Below are positions 50,183 through 59,900 of a stretch of 64,000 nt of DNA, one piece after another. The translations under genes and the position numbers were made by a program. How positions within the stretch are numbered: position 1 is the stretch's first letter; each line of letters begins with the position of its first letter. The notes under the pieces were generated by a model, which saw nothing but the letters and a program-made list of their open reading frames with translations, searched no databases and was not told the DNA's origin. This DNA comes from CAZCZZ01 sp964503335. Lineage in GTDB: Bacteria; Verrucomicrobiota; Kiritimatiellia; CAIVKH01. The stretch is taken from NCBI GenBank assembly GCA_964503335.1, contig CAZCZZ010000012.1:9352-73351 (forward strand), written 5' to 3'.

Positions 50183-51262
50183 CTAGCGGACGGCGTCAGA
50201 TGTCCGCGGACAATCCTTGATGATGGATTCGGCGAGGTGCAGGCCGCTAAGGAAGGCGCCGTCGAGGCGGCCATTGTCGCACCAGTCGCCGCAGGCGCCG
50301 AGGCGCGTTTCCTTGTCCCAGAGACACCCCTTATGCAGCGTCTCGTCGGTGAAGGCGTGGTACCAGCGATGGACACGGACGAACTTCGGAACGGATGGTG
50401 CGATGCCGGATGACTCGAAGAACGACGAGAGCATCGTATTGGATACCTCGTCCTCGGGCGCGGTGAGGTTCTCCGCCGACCACGCGGGATCGGCCTGCAA
50501 GGTCCAGATTTCATCAGGGGCGCGGCCCGGCTTGGTCCGGTTGTTCGCGGCCCAGACAATCGGGCAGAAGTTGAAATGGGCGGCGTCGAAGGACACCTTC
50601 AGCGGATGATCGAAGCCGGCAGTGACCGTCCAGCACGGTTTCGTCTTCACCTTGGCGGCTTCCCCGGCAATCACGGGAAATGCCTGCAGCAGTTGCGCGG
50701 TCTGTTCCGCCGGGGCGCTGACCACGACAGCATCGAAGGTTCCGCGCTTTCCGCCAGCCATGATCTTCCAGCTCTGGTTCACATGCTTGATCGTCGATAC
50801 GAAGGTGTCGAGCTGCACCCTGATCCCGCGTCCGAGGTGGCGGGCGACGGCGTTCATGGCCGGAACGCCGACATACATGGGGGACGATTCTTCGACCTGG
50901 TGCACCGTGCCATGCAGGCACGAGGCGAGTTTCGCGGGCCACACCGCTGCGGCGCCCCGTTCCACGAGCGTGTCGGCGTACGGCTGGAAACGTTTATCGC
51001 GGACAGAATAGTGAGGACAGCCGTGATCGAATGCTGCATCACGGATGTGAAGCGTTGATGCGCGGCCGCCGACGTCCTTGTCTTTTTCAAACACCGTGAC
51101 GTCGTGCCCGTGTTGAACCAGAAGGCGCGCACAGGCCAGCCCCGCGACACCGGCTCCTATCACCGCGACGGTCAGTCGCCCGTCGCTCCCCTTCGCACCC
51201 GGACTGGATACTTCCTTGCGCAGATCGAGTTCCAGCATATGTCCCCCGCGTTCTTCGTTCAT
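50183..51262 (-). CDS. FAD/NAD(P)-dependent amine-oxidase-like oxidoreductase
   Basis: A 359-residue flavoprotein. The dinucleotide-binding motif is VAVIGAGVAGLACARLL, followed by VFEKDKDVGGRAST (the GG-R-x-x-T motif of the amine oxidase family), and the C-terminal FAD motif includes GDWCDNGRLDGAFLSG. It resembles RenA-like and amine-oxidase-like proteins. It lies 65 bases downstream of patA and the pot genes, so oxidation of an amine or aldehyde linked to putrescine is possible, but the family is too broad to assign. The start may instead be 51238. Confidence 0.82.
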   Translation of the reverse strand: MNEERGGHMLELDLRKEVSSPGAKGSDGRLTVAVIGAGVAGLACARLLVQHGHDVTVFEKDKDVGGRASTLHIRDAAFDHGCPHYSVRDKRFQPYADTLVERGAAAVWPAKLASCLHGTVHQVEESSPMYVGVPAMNAVARHLGRGIRVQLDTFVSTIKHVNQSWKIMAGGKRGTFDAVVVSAPAEQTAQLLQAFPVIAGEAAKVKTKPCWTVTAGFDHPLKVSFDAAHFNFCPIVWAANNRTKPGRAPDEIWTLQADPAWSAENLTAPEDEVSNTMLSSFFESSGIAPSVPKFVRVHRWYHAFTDETLHKGCLWDKETRLGACGDWCDNGRLDGAFLSGLHLAESIIKDCPRTSDAVR

Positions 51263-51272
51263 GATAAGGACC

Positions 51273-51290
51273 GGCCCGACACGTCGGGCC
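51273..51290. terminator. Palindromic hairpin between patA and oxidoreductase
   Basis: GGCCCGAC-AC-GTCGGGCC has perfect eight-base arms. A further inverted repeat (CCCTCC/GGAGGG) lies at 51290..51309. They occupy the short space after patA and may attenuate transcription into the oxidoreductase gene. Confidence 0.45.
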
Positions 51291-51327
51291 CTCCAGGGCG
51301 GATGGAGGGTCGGACTTGTCCGCCCGC

Positions 51328-52677
51328 CTACAGCTTGTTCTCTTTGTAGACGTCGGCGATTGACGATTCCAAGGCGGCGTGGAATTTGTCGATCTGCTCG
51401 TAGGAGATGACCAGCGGCGGTTCCACGCGGAGGACGCGGGCGTTGATGTAGGTGCCGGAGATCAGGATCTGGCGGCCGAAAAGTTTCTGGGCCACGTTGT
51501 AGCCGAGATCGTTATCGGTGAACTCCATGCCGAGCATCAGCCCGCGACCGCGGCATTCCTTGAGCACCTTCGGGTACTTCTGCGCGAGGCCGTTGATGTG
51601 CTTGAGCATATAATCGCCCTTCTCGCCGGCCTGCTTGGGGAGGTCTTCCTCGAGCAGCACGTTGAGCGTGGCGATGGCGGCGGCGCAGCAGACGGGGTTG
51701 CCGCCGAATGTCGTGGTGTGGAGGAACGGATTCTCGATGTATTTCTGCCAGGTCTTGGGCGTGCCCATGACAGCGCCGATGGGCATGACGCCGCCGCCGA
51801 AGCCTTTGCCCACGGCCATGAGGTCCGGCGTCACGCCGTCCCATTCACAGGCCCACATCTTGCCGGTGCGGCCCATGCCCGACTGGATCTCGTCGAGGAT
51901 GAGCATCGCGCCGTACTTGTCGCACAGCTCGCGCGCGCCCGCGAGGAAGCCGGGGGGGCACACGTTGATGCCGCCTTCGCCCTGGATCGGTTCGATGACC
52001 ACCGCGGCGACCCGCTCGCCGGTGAAGTCCGCGGACTTCATCATCATGCTAAGGCAATCGAGCTTGCCGAAGGGGAGGTGGGTCCAGTGTTGCAGCGGGA
52101 GGAAGGGTTCGCGGAATACGGCCTTCGATGTTCCACCGAGAGATCCAAGCGACTTGCCGTGAAACGCGCCGAGCATGCCGATGAAGTGGTGGCGTCCCGT
52201 CGTGAGCATCGCCATCTTGAGACAGCCCTCTACCGACTCGGTGCCGGAGTTCGTGAAGAAGGCAAATTGCAGGTCGCCCGGCGTGACGAGCGCCATCAGG
52301 TGGGCGAGATACGTGCGGAGCGGATCGATGAGCTCCTGCGAGTGGATGCCCTGGCGGCTGAGCTGGTCGAGCACGGCCTTGAGGACCTTGGGATGGCGGT
52401 GGCCCGTGACGTAGATGCCGAACCCGCCGAGCATGTCGATGAATTCCTTGCCGTTGATGTCCTTGAAGCAGGCGCCTTCGTCGGACCATTCGACTGCGGT
52501 GTAGTCGGTGCTGACGGACTTGCGGTACTGGAGGAAGCCCTCGTTGACGTGGTCGGCCCAATACTTCACGCACTCCTTGATGACGGTCTGCTTCTCATCG
52601 GCGGTGAGCGTCTTCTTCGCAATGAGATCGAGGACGTAAGCGGACTTTGTTTTGGCGGCTGCGAGGTCTTGCGGCAT
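51328..52677 (-). CDS. patA: Putrescine aminotransferase-like class III PLP enzyme
   Basis: A 449-residue class III aminotransferase close in length and pattern to E. coli PatA (putrescine to 4-aminobutanal). Features are an extended N-terminus (about 70 residues), TNSGTESVEGCLKMA for the cofactor phosphate, GAFHGKSLGSL, LILDEIQSGMGRTG, and the PLP Lys in AVGKGFGGGVMPIG. It lies in line behind potABCD, which supports putrescine as substrate; ornithine or acetylornithine are alternatives for the wider family. A strong palindromic terminator separates it from potD, so it may have its own promoter. Confidence 0.86.
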   Translation of the reverse strand: MPQDLAAAKTKSAYVLDLIAKKTLTADEKQTVIKECVKYWADHVNEGFLQYRKSVSTDYTAVEWSDEGACFKDINGKEFIDMLGGFGIYVTGHRHPKVLKAVLDQLSRQGIHSQELIDPLRTYLAHLMALVTPGDLQFAFFTNSGTESVEGCLKMAMLTTGRHHFIGMLGAFHGKSLGSLGGTSKAVFREPFLPLQHWTHLPFGKLDCLSMMMKSADFTGERVAAVVIEPIQGEGGINVCPPGFLAGARELCDKYGAMLILDEIQSGMGRTGKMWACEWDGVTPDLMAVGKGFGGGVMPIGAVMGTPKTWQKYIENPFLHTTTFGGNPVCCAAAIATLNVLLEEDLPKQAGEKGDYMLKHINGLAQKYPKVLKECRGRGLMLGMEFTDNDLGYNVAQKLFGRQILISGTYINARVLRVEPPLVISYEQIDKFHAALESSIADVYKENKL

Positions 52678-52739
52678 GATTGAACTCCTGAGCGTGAAGG
52701 GGGAAAATACCCGTTTCGGGTTGCGGCGTCACAAGAAAA

Positions 52740-52770
52740 GATCGGTCGGATCCGACGGATCCGACCGATC
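52740..52770 (-). terminator. Perfect palindrome, likely Rho-independent terminator of the pot operon
   Basis: GATCGGTCGGATCCG and its exact complement flank a single A. On the minus strand the hairpin comes 12 bases after the potD stop and is followed by CTTTTCTTG, a weak T-tract. It should end the potABCD transcript. Confidence 0.75.
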
Positions 52771-52781
52771 AGACTGCACGG

Positions 52782-53828
52782 CTACTCCGACTTCATCTGC
52801 GTCCAGATCTCGTCGTAGAGCGTCGCATCTTCGCCGACGTCGTTTACGAACTCGAGCTTGCTCATCATCTCATCCGGCGGATAGATCGCGGGATTGGCGA
52901 GGTCCTCCGGCGTGATGTGGGCCTTGGCGGCCTCGTTCGGGGTCGCGTACTGGTTGAAATTCGAGAGGCGGGCGCCGACTTCGGGATCGAGGATGAAGTT
53001 GATGAACTTCTCGGCGAGGTCGCGGTGCGGGGCCTTCGCGGGGATCGCGAGGTTGTCGCACCAGATCACGCCGCCTTCGCGCGGGACGAAGTACGTTGTC
53101 TCCGGGTCGTCGGCGATGGCGCGGATCGCGTCGCCGTTGTAGACGATCGACGCCACGGCGGTCTTCGCGAGGACCTTGTTCTTGCCGCCAACGCCGCCCT
53201 CGAGTCCGAGCGAGCGACCCTTGGCGTCCGCCATGATGGCCTGCACTTCCTTGAGCTGGTCGATATCGACCGTATTGACGCTGTAGCCCTTGTACTTGAG
53301 GGCGCAGCCGAGCATTTCACGGATGGAGTCCATGAGCAGGAACGGGCCGGGCTGCTTCGCCGGGTCGAAGAGCAGGCCCCAGGTCTCGTCGATCGGTGCG
53401 TCGCCGCTCTTGCGCATGTAGATGCCGACCGTGCCCCACTGGTAAGCGACTGTGTGCTGGTTGCCGGGATCGTAGGAAGGACTCTTGAAGCTCGGGCTGA
53501 GGTTCGCGATGTTCGGTATGTTCTCGTGGCGCAGGGGAGCCAGCAGGTTCTGCTGGATGAGCTGCGGGATGATGTAGTTGCCGGGCACGCAGATGTCGTA
53601 CAGCGCGTCGCCGCCGCTCTGCAGCTTGGCCATCATGCTCTCGTTATCCTCGTAGAGGTCGATGATGACCTTGCAGTCGAACTGCTTCTCAAAGTCGGTG
53701 ATGATCTCCGGGTCCATGTATTCCGACCAGATGAAGACGTTCAACTGGTTCTGCTGCGCGAGCGATGTGCCCGCCGCTCCGAGTGCGAGGCACGCGCCCA
53801 GCACGATGGCCGATGCGGTCTTTTTCAT
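52782..53828 (-). CDS. potD: Spermidine/putrescine ABC transporter substrate-binding protein
   Basis: A 348-residue periplasmic binding protein with a signal peptide (cleavage near LAQQ). Family features include NVFIWSEYMDPEIITDFEK, YDICVPGNYIIPQLIQ, YQWGTVGIYMRK and FVPREGGVIWCDNLAIPAKAPH, regions that form the polyamine-binding cleft in PotD/PotF. It delivers putrescine or spermidine to PotBC. Its ATG overlaps the potC stop (ATGA, 53825..53828). A palindromic terminator follows. Confidence 0.95.
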   Translation of the reverse strand: MKKTASAIVLGACLALGAAGTSLAQQNQLNVFIWSEYMDPEIITDFEKQFDCKVIIDLYEDNESMMAKLQSGGDALYDICVPGNYIIPQLIQQNLLAPLRHENIPNIANLSPSFKSPSYDPGNQHTVAYQWGTVGIYMRKSGDAPIDETWGLLFDPAKQPGPFLLMDSIREMLGCALKYKGYSVNTVDIDQLKEVQAIMADAKGRSLGLEGGVGGKNKVLAKTAVASIVYNGDAIRAIADDPETTYFVPREGGVIWCDNLAIPAKAPHRDLAEKFINFILDPEVGARLSNFNQYATPNEAAKAHITPEDLANPAIYPPDEMMSKLEFVNDVGEDATLYDEIWTQMKSE

Positions 53829-54661
53829 GTTCCTTTTCCTTCCTGTTGTTGAGGCCGCTGCAACATCGTCGCCGCGACCGTTCCCACGATCGACGCCACT
53901 ACGATGAGCGTCGAAAGCGCATTGATGTCCGGGGTGATGCCCCGCTTGACGGAGGAGTAGATCAGGATCGGCAGCGTGGTGGCGCCGGGACCCGTGGTGA
54001 AAAAGCTGACGACGAAATCGTCGAGGCTGAGCGTGAACGCGAGGATCGCGCCGGCGAGGATGCCGGGAAGGATCATCGGGAGCGTGACGTAACGGAACGT
54101 CTGCCACGAGCCCGCACCGAGGTCGTGCGCCGCCTCCTCGATGGCGGGGTCCATGCCCGCAAGGCGCGAGCGCACGACGATCGCGACGAACGGGATCTGG
54201 AACGTGACATGCGCCATCACCATCGTGTTCATGCCGAGCAGGAACGGATCGGCCGAAAACGCGGACGCCAGGAACGGGCCGACCGCCTTCCGCAGGAGCT
54301 GGAAGAAGAGCGCGAGGGACACCGCCATGACAATGTCGGGTATCACAACGGGAATATACATCAGGAACGCAAAGAGTTTCTTGCCCGGGAACTTGAAGCG
54401 GCTGAGCCCGTAGCCGAGCATCGTGCCGAGCAGCGTGGAGATGAGCGTGCTGACGGCGGCCAGGATGAGGGTGTTTTCCGCGGCCTGGATCTTCGTCTCG
54501 CTGTCGAGCAGGTTCCGGTACCAGTCGAGGGTGAAGCCCCGCCACGGCCCGCCATACTTGGCGTCGTTGAACGAGAAGATCACGACGATGAGGATCGGGG
54601 CGTACATGAAGATGTACATGAAGCCCGCAGTCATCCAGAGCATGGGGGAGAGCTTTCTCAA
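53825..54661 (-). CDS. potC: Spermidine/putrescine ABC transporter permease PotC
   Basis: A 278-residue inner-membrane permease with six helices and the EAA loop (EEAAHDLGAGSWQTFRYVTLP) that docks on PotA. The start is probably TTG 54661, which overlaps the potB stop as TTGA; ATG 54643 is an alternative six codons later. The longer open frame upstream reads through potB and is not real. Forms the channel with PotB. Confidence 0.93.
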   Translation of the reverse strand: MRKLSPMLWMTAGFMYIFMYAPILIVVIFSFNDAKYGGPWRGFTLDWYRNLLDSETKIQAAENTLILAAVSTLISTLLGTMLGYGLSRFKFPGKKLFAFLMYIPVVIPDIVMAVSLALFFQLLRKAVGPFLASAFSADPFLLGMNTMVMAHVTFQIPFVAIVVRSRLAGMDPAIEEAAHDLGAGSWQTFRYVTLPMILPGILAGAILAFTLSLDDFVVSFFTTGPGATTLPILIYSSVKRGITPDINALSTLIVVASIVGTVAATMLQRPQQQEGKGT

Positions 54662-55731
54662 AACAGGCCCTCCGATCCGCGCTTGGCCGCCGTCCGCGCG
54701 TACACCCACAGCCCGAGCATGACCGCGCCCATGCTCAGGAACGCGATCGCGGAGCCGAAGGGCCAGTCGAGGCTGGGTCCGAACTGCTGCTGGATCGCAT
54801 TGCCGAGCATGACGGTCTTTGCGCCGCCGAGAAGGTCGGGCACCACGTACTGGCCCATCGCGGGGATGAACACCAGGATCACGCCCGCGGAAAGGCCGGG
54901 GATGACCTGCGGAAGCACAGCGTACCAGAACACGCGCTTGCCGTCGGCGCCGAGGTCCGACGCGGCTTCGGCGATCGACCAGTCGATCTTCTCCACCGCC
55001 GTGTAGAGGGGCAGGACAAGGAAGGGAAGGTAGGCGCCGACCATGCCGACGAAGACCGCGGCGGTGCTGGGATAAAGCGGCGCGCCCGCCGCGCCGATGC
55101 CGCAGAGGTTGAAGATCTTCGTGATGAAGCTGTCGGGGGCGAGGAGGAGCTGCCACGCATAGGTGCGGATCAGCAGGTTCGTCCAGAACGGGATCACCGC
55201 GAGCGTCAGCGCGAGGCCTTTGTACTTGGCGGGCATCGCGGCGATGAAGAAGGCGAGGGGAAAGGCGCACAGGATGCAGATGACCGTGGTGCCGGCGCCG
55301 AGCACGAAGCTGCGCCACAGGATCTTCGGGTAGAGCGGATTGTAGCCGAGGCGGCCGAAGCCGAAGAATCGCTTGTAGTTGTCGAGCGTGAAGGCCGACT
55401 TCATCTCGCCCTTCACCTCCTTCGGCTGGAACGCCTCGATCTTGCCCGTGGCCTGGTACTCCTTGAGCGCGGTCTTTGTGAAGAAGCTCATCGCGCCCAT
55501 GACCAGCAGGGGAATGATCAGGAAGAAGGTCACCCACGCGATGCCCGGCCCGCTGGTGAAGAAGGAACGGATGACATGGTCGCGGGCCGTGAGCTGTTCA
55601 CCGTACTGGATCTCGCCGCGGCGGCGACCCAGATCGGTCGAACGGGCGCCCTTCTGCGCGATGCCCGCAAGGATGAGCGTGGCAACGACCACCACGACCA
55701 CGAGCACGATTATGACCACAAGGCCATTCAT
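54658..55731 (-). CDS. potB: Spermidine/putrescine ABC transporter permease PotB
   Basis: A 357-residue permease, longer than E. coli PotB (about 275-285 residues). The extra length includes an N-terminal helix (GLVVIIVLVVVVVVATLIL), absent from typical PotB, and a loop of about 40 residues after the next helix (QATGKIEAFQPKEVKGEMKSAF). The EAA loop reads AEAASDLGADGKRVFWYAVLPQ. Overlaps potC by four bases. Starts 43 bases after potA. Confidence 0.93.
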   Translation of the reverse strand: MNGLVVIIVLVVVVVVATLILAGIAQKGARSTDLGRRRGEIQYGEQLTARDHVIRSFFTSGPGIAWVTFFLIIPLLVMGAMSFFTKTALKEYQATGKIEAFQPKEVKGEMKSAFTLDNYKRFFGFGRLGYNPLYPKILWRSFVLGAGTTVICILCAFPLAFFIAAMPAKYKGLALTLAVIPFWTNLLIRTYAWQLLLAPDSFITKIFNLCGIGAAGAPLYPSTAAVFVGMVGAYLPFLVLPLYTAVEKIDWSIAEAASDLGADGKRVFWYAVLPQVIPGLSAGVILVFIPAMGQYVVPDLLGGAKTVMLGNAIQQQFGPSLDWPFGSAIAFLSMGAVMLGLWVYARTAAKRGSEGLF

Positions 55732-55774
55732 CCGCTGTTATTGCCTCCGTCGCGCCACGGGCGCGAGCGCACCT

Positions 55775-56884
55775 TCAATCGTCCAGCACGATCAGTCCCG
55801 CGGGCGGAAGGAAGGCGACCGCCTCCTGACCGATGTCAAATCCCTGCGAGCCGACCTTCGCGTTCATGATCTCCGCCGATAGTTCCGCGGGCCCGGCCTG
55901 CAGGTGGTAGTGCGTCTCCGAACCGATGTACATGAGCTGCGTCACCTTCACCGGGAACCGGTTCTCCCCTGAGCATTCATCCGGGCGGCAGAGCGTGACC
56001 TTCTCGGGCCGGATCGCAACGTGGAACCGGTCGCTCTTCGCCGCGGGCGAATGCTGGTTCGAGCCATCGATCCGCAGGGTTCCGACCGGCGTGGTGGCGA
56101 GGATGTCGTGGCCCTGGCGGGCTGTCACCGTGGCGTCGAGGATGTTTACGGACCCGAGGAACTGTCCGACAAAGCGCGTGCGCGGATGCTCGTAGAGCTG
56201 CTCGGCGTCGCCGAGTTGCTCGATCTTGCCCGCCTTCATCACCGCGATCCGGTCGCTCATGACCAGCGCTTCCTCCTGGTCGTGCGTGACGCAGATGAAC
56301 GTAATGCCCAGCCTGCGCTGGAGCGTGAGCAATTCCACTTGCAGCTCCTTGCGGAGCTTGAGGTCGAGCGCGCCCATGGGCTCGTCGAGCAGCAGCACCT
56401 GCGGTTCGTTGACGATGGCGCGGGCGAGGGCGACACGCTGGCGTTGGCCGCCCGAGAGCTGCGAAGGTTTCCGGTCGGCGAACTGGAGGATCTGGACCAT
56501 GTCCATGACCTTCTTCACGCGCGCCTCGGCATCCGCCTTCGTGACATGTTTCATGCGCAGCCCGAAGCCGACATTCTCGCCGACGGTCATGTGCGGGAAG
56601 AGCGCGTAGGACTGGAACACGGTGTTCACCGGCCGCTTGTGACAGGGGATTTCGCCGGCATCGACACCGTGGATGTGGATCGTGCCCTCGTCGGGGTAGT
56701 CCAGCCCTGCGATCAGGCGGAGCAGGGTGGTCTTGCCGCAACCGGAGGGACCGAGAAGGGAGAAGAACTCACCCTGGCGAATGGACACACTAACGTTGTC
56801 CAGCGCATGCATGCTGCCGAAGCGCCGCACCACGTTGTCGACCTGTACTGCGGGAACTGACTTGTCCGCTGCAACAGCCGCCAT
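55775..56884 (-). CDS. potA: Spermidine/putrescine ABC transporter ATP-binding protein
   Basis: A 369-residue ATPase of the polyamine importer. Walker A GPSGCGKTT, signature LSGGQRQRVALARAI, Walker B VLLLDEPMGALD and switch VTHDQEEAL are intact. The C-terminal TOBE-type regulatory domain (VAIRPEKVTLC... QLMYIGSETHYHL) is present. ATG 56884 is chosen over an upstream GTG (56899). A copy of the TTCCAA repeat pair lies 20-66 bases upstream of the start, in the likely promoter region. First gene of potABCD. Confidence 0.95.
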   Translation of the reverse strand: MAAVAADKSVPAVQVDNVVRRFGSMHALDNVSVSIRQGEFFSLLGPSGCGKTTLLRLIAGLDYPDEGTIHIHGVDAGEIPCHKRPVNTVFQSYALFPHMTVGENVGFGLRMKHVTKADAEARVKKVMDMVQILQFADRKPSQLSGGQRQRVALARAIVNEPQVLLLDEPMGALDLKLRKELQVELLTLQRRLGITFICVTHDQEEALVMSDRIAVMKAGKIEQLGDAEQLYEHPRTRFVGQFLGSVNILDATVTARQGHDILATTPVGTLRIDGSNQHSPAAKSDRFHVAIRPEKVTLCRPDECSGENRFPVKVTQLMYIGSETHYHLQAGPAELSAEIMNAKVGSQGFDIGQEAVAFLPPAGLIVLDD

Positions 56885-56903
56885 GCGATGACCATACACA
56901 AGA

Positions 56904-56950
56904 TTCCAAGGGTTGGAAATGGAATTGAAGCGGAGTTCCAGGGATTGGAC
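56904..56950. repeat. Paired TTCCAAnnnTTGGAA palindromes, copy 3
   Basis: TTCCAAGGGTTGGAA (56904..56918, perfect) and TTCCAGGGATTGGAC (56936..56950, two changes) start 32 bases apart, between potA and the end of the RND gene. Same spacing as the copy at 21304. Confidence 0.8.
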
Positions 56951-56972
56951 GGCAGGGCGAGGCCGCCCTGCC

Positions 56973-59900
56973 TCACGCCTCGTCCGCGGCGTGTTGGTCG
57001 TGCGACTTCTTGTGTTCGAGGTTGGAGAGGACGGCGTAGGCGCAGGGGACGACGACGAGGGTGAAGAGGGTCGAGACGAGGACGCCGCCGATGATGGCGA
57101 GGGCCATGGGTTGACGGGTCTCGGCGCCGGGTCCGATGCCGAGCGCGAGCGGGAGCGCGGCGCCCATTGTCGCGGCGGAGGTCATCAGGATCGGGCGCAG
57201 GCGGATCGGCGCGGCGGTCAGGATCGCTTCCATCAGCGGCATGCCTTCCTCGCGCTTTGCGTTCGTGAATTCGACGAGCAGGATCGAGTTCTTCTTGGCA
57301 ATACCCATGAGCAGGATCACGCCGATGGCGCTGAAGAGGTTCAGCGACTGGTCCGTCGCGTACAGCGTCGCCAGCGCGCCCGTGATGCTGAAGGGCAGGG
57401 CGAGCAGGACGGTGAAGGGATGGATGAAGCTGTTGAACTGCGACGCGAGCACCATGTACGCGACGATGATGCCGACGATGAACGCGAACCACAGGCTCTG
57501 GAACGATTCCGTAAACGTCTTCGCGCCGCCTTCGAGGTTGAACGTGTAGCCCGGCGGCAACACGTCAGCCGCAATCGCGGCAGCCTTCTCCAGCGCCACC
57601 GACTGCGACGCACCTTCCGCCAGGTTTGCGGTCACCGAAATCGAGCGCTGGCGGTTCACACGGCTGATCGTTTGAAGCGTCGATTCCGTGGTGATGCTGA
57701 CGACGTCCGACAGCGGAATCACTTCGCCGTACGATGTGCGCACGGTGAGCTTCTTCACGTCGTCCTCGGTCAACCTTTCCTCAGGATTCAACCGGATGCG
57801 CACGTCGTAGCGACGTCCGTCCTTCGTGAACTTGCCTTCGCGGATGCCTCCGATCGCGGCGTTGATGGTGCGACCGATCACGTCCATGCTCACGCCGCGA
57901 AGCGCGGACGCCTCGCGGTCGGGCGTGATCCGGACTTCGGGCATGCCGGCGCGGTAGTTTGTGTCGAGGTCCACGACGAGGCCCGTCTCCTCCAGCCGCT
58001 TCATGATCTCCTTCGCCGACGAATCCAGCACCGCGTAATCAGGTCCCCGCAAGTTGAACTCCACCGGTTGGCTGCGGCGCGGCGTGAGTCCGCGCGTCGA
58101 GAGATCCTGGTAGGAAATCTTTACGCCCTTCATCGTGCCCAGGTCCTTGCGGAATTCCTGGATGACTTCGGACTGGCTCTTCTCGCGCTTCGACTTGTCC
58201 ACCAGCGTGACCGCCGCGAAGCTCTGGTTCGGCACGCCGCCGATGCCGCCGACGGCGACAAAGTAGCGCAGCACCTCGGGCCGGCTCTTGAGGTACTTCT
58301 CGATCTCACGCGTGATGGTGTCGGTGTGGGCGAGGGATGATCCCACCGGCGCCTGGATCGGCATGCGAATGAAGTTCTGGTCCTGCGGCGGGACGAATTC
58401 CTGCCGCAGTTGCCCGCCGAGCCGCAGCGAAAAGACGAAGAGCACGGTCGCGCCGATAAGGAGCGGCCAGCGAAGCTTCAATGTCACCTTGAGGGTCGCG
58501 CGATACGCGTTGGCAATGAAATCGAATACGGCGTTGGAAGCCCGCTCGAAGATCGACGGCTTCTCGCGCCGGATCATCATCTGCGAGAGCCGCATCGGTG
58601 TCAGCGTGATCGCTTCGAGCAGCGACAGCGCCACGGCCGCCGTGATCGTGATGCCAAACTGGTAGAAGAACTTCCCGATCACGCCTTCCATGAAGGCCAC
58701 GGGCAGGAAGATCGCGATGACGGCGATCGTCGCCGCCGTCGCCGCAAACGTGATTTCGCGGGCGCCTTCGCGCGCCGCGCGCACCTTGCCTTTGCCCATG
58801 TGGAAATGGCGCGTGATGTTCTCCAGCACCATGATCGCGTCGTCCACGACGATGCCGATGGCCAGAGCCAGCGCGAGGAGGGTGAAGGTGTTCAGCGTGA
58901 AGCCGGAGAAGTAGAGGATCGTGAACGTGCCGATGATGGAGGTCGGGATCGACAGGATGATATTGAAGCCGGCGCTGAAGGAGCCGAGGAAGACGAAGCA
59001 GATGATCGCGGTCAGCGCGCCGGCGAGGAGTAGTTCGTGCTCGGTGGCCTTGACGGACTCCTCGACGAACTGCGTGAAGTCCACGTTGACCTGCAGCTTC
59101 ATGCCCTCGGGCAGCGTCGCCTGCAGTTCTTCCATCTTCTGCTTCACGACCTTGCCGACCTTCACCTCGTTTGAGCCGCGCTGCTTGCTGATGCCGAGGC
59201 TCACGCCGGGCTCGCCGCTGACGCGGGCAAGGCGTCGCACATCGCTCAGCCCGTCCTCCACGCGCGCAACGTCCTTGATGCGGATTGAGGTGTCGTAGAT
59301 GGGCTGGCCGCCGCGGGAGGAGATGAGGATCTCGCCGACGGCTTCAGCCGTCAGGCCTTCACCCATCGTGCGGACGTTCATTTCCTGCTTCGCGTTCTCG
59401 ATGTACCCACCGGCGAGTTCCGTGTGTTCGAGCTCGATCGCGCGCTGGAGGTCGAGGATGGTGAGGTCGTATTGCTTCAGCTTCTCGTTATCGACCCAGA
59501 TGCGCAGGTTGCGGTCGCTGTAGCCGCTCAGGCTGACCTCGCCGACGCCCGGCAGCACCTGGAACTGGTCGAGAAGGAAGTTGTCCACATACTCCACCAG
59601 CTCGCGCAGCGACTGCTTCCCCGAGAGGCCGATGCGAATCACGGGTTCGCTCTCCGTGCTGTTCTTGCGGATGATCGGCGGATCGACATTCAGCGGCAGG
59701 CGGACCTGGCTCAGCGCCGCCTGTACTTCCTGAAGCGCCGCATCGATGTCGCGATCGAGGTCGAGCTCCAGTTCCACCGTGGCTTGTCCGGCGCGGATCG
59801 TGGAGCGGACCTCCTTCAAGCCTTCGATCGCAATCACCGCCTGCTCGATCTTGTCGACCAGCTCCGACTCCATGATCTCGGGCGCGGCGCCGTCCCACGT

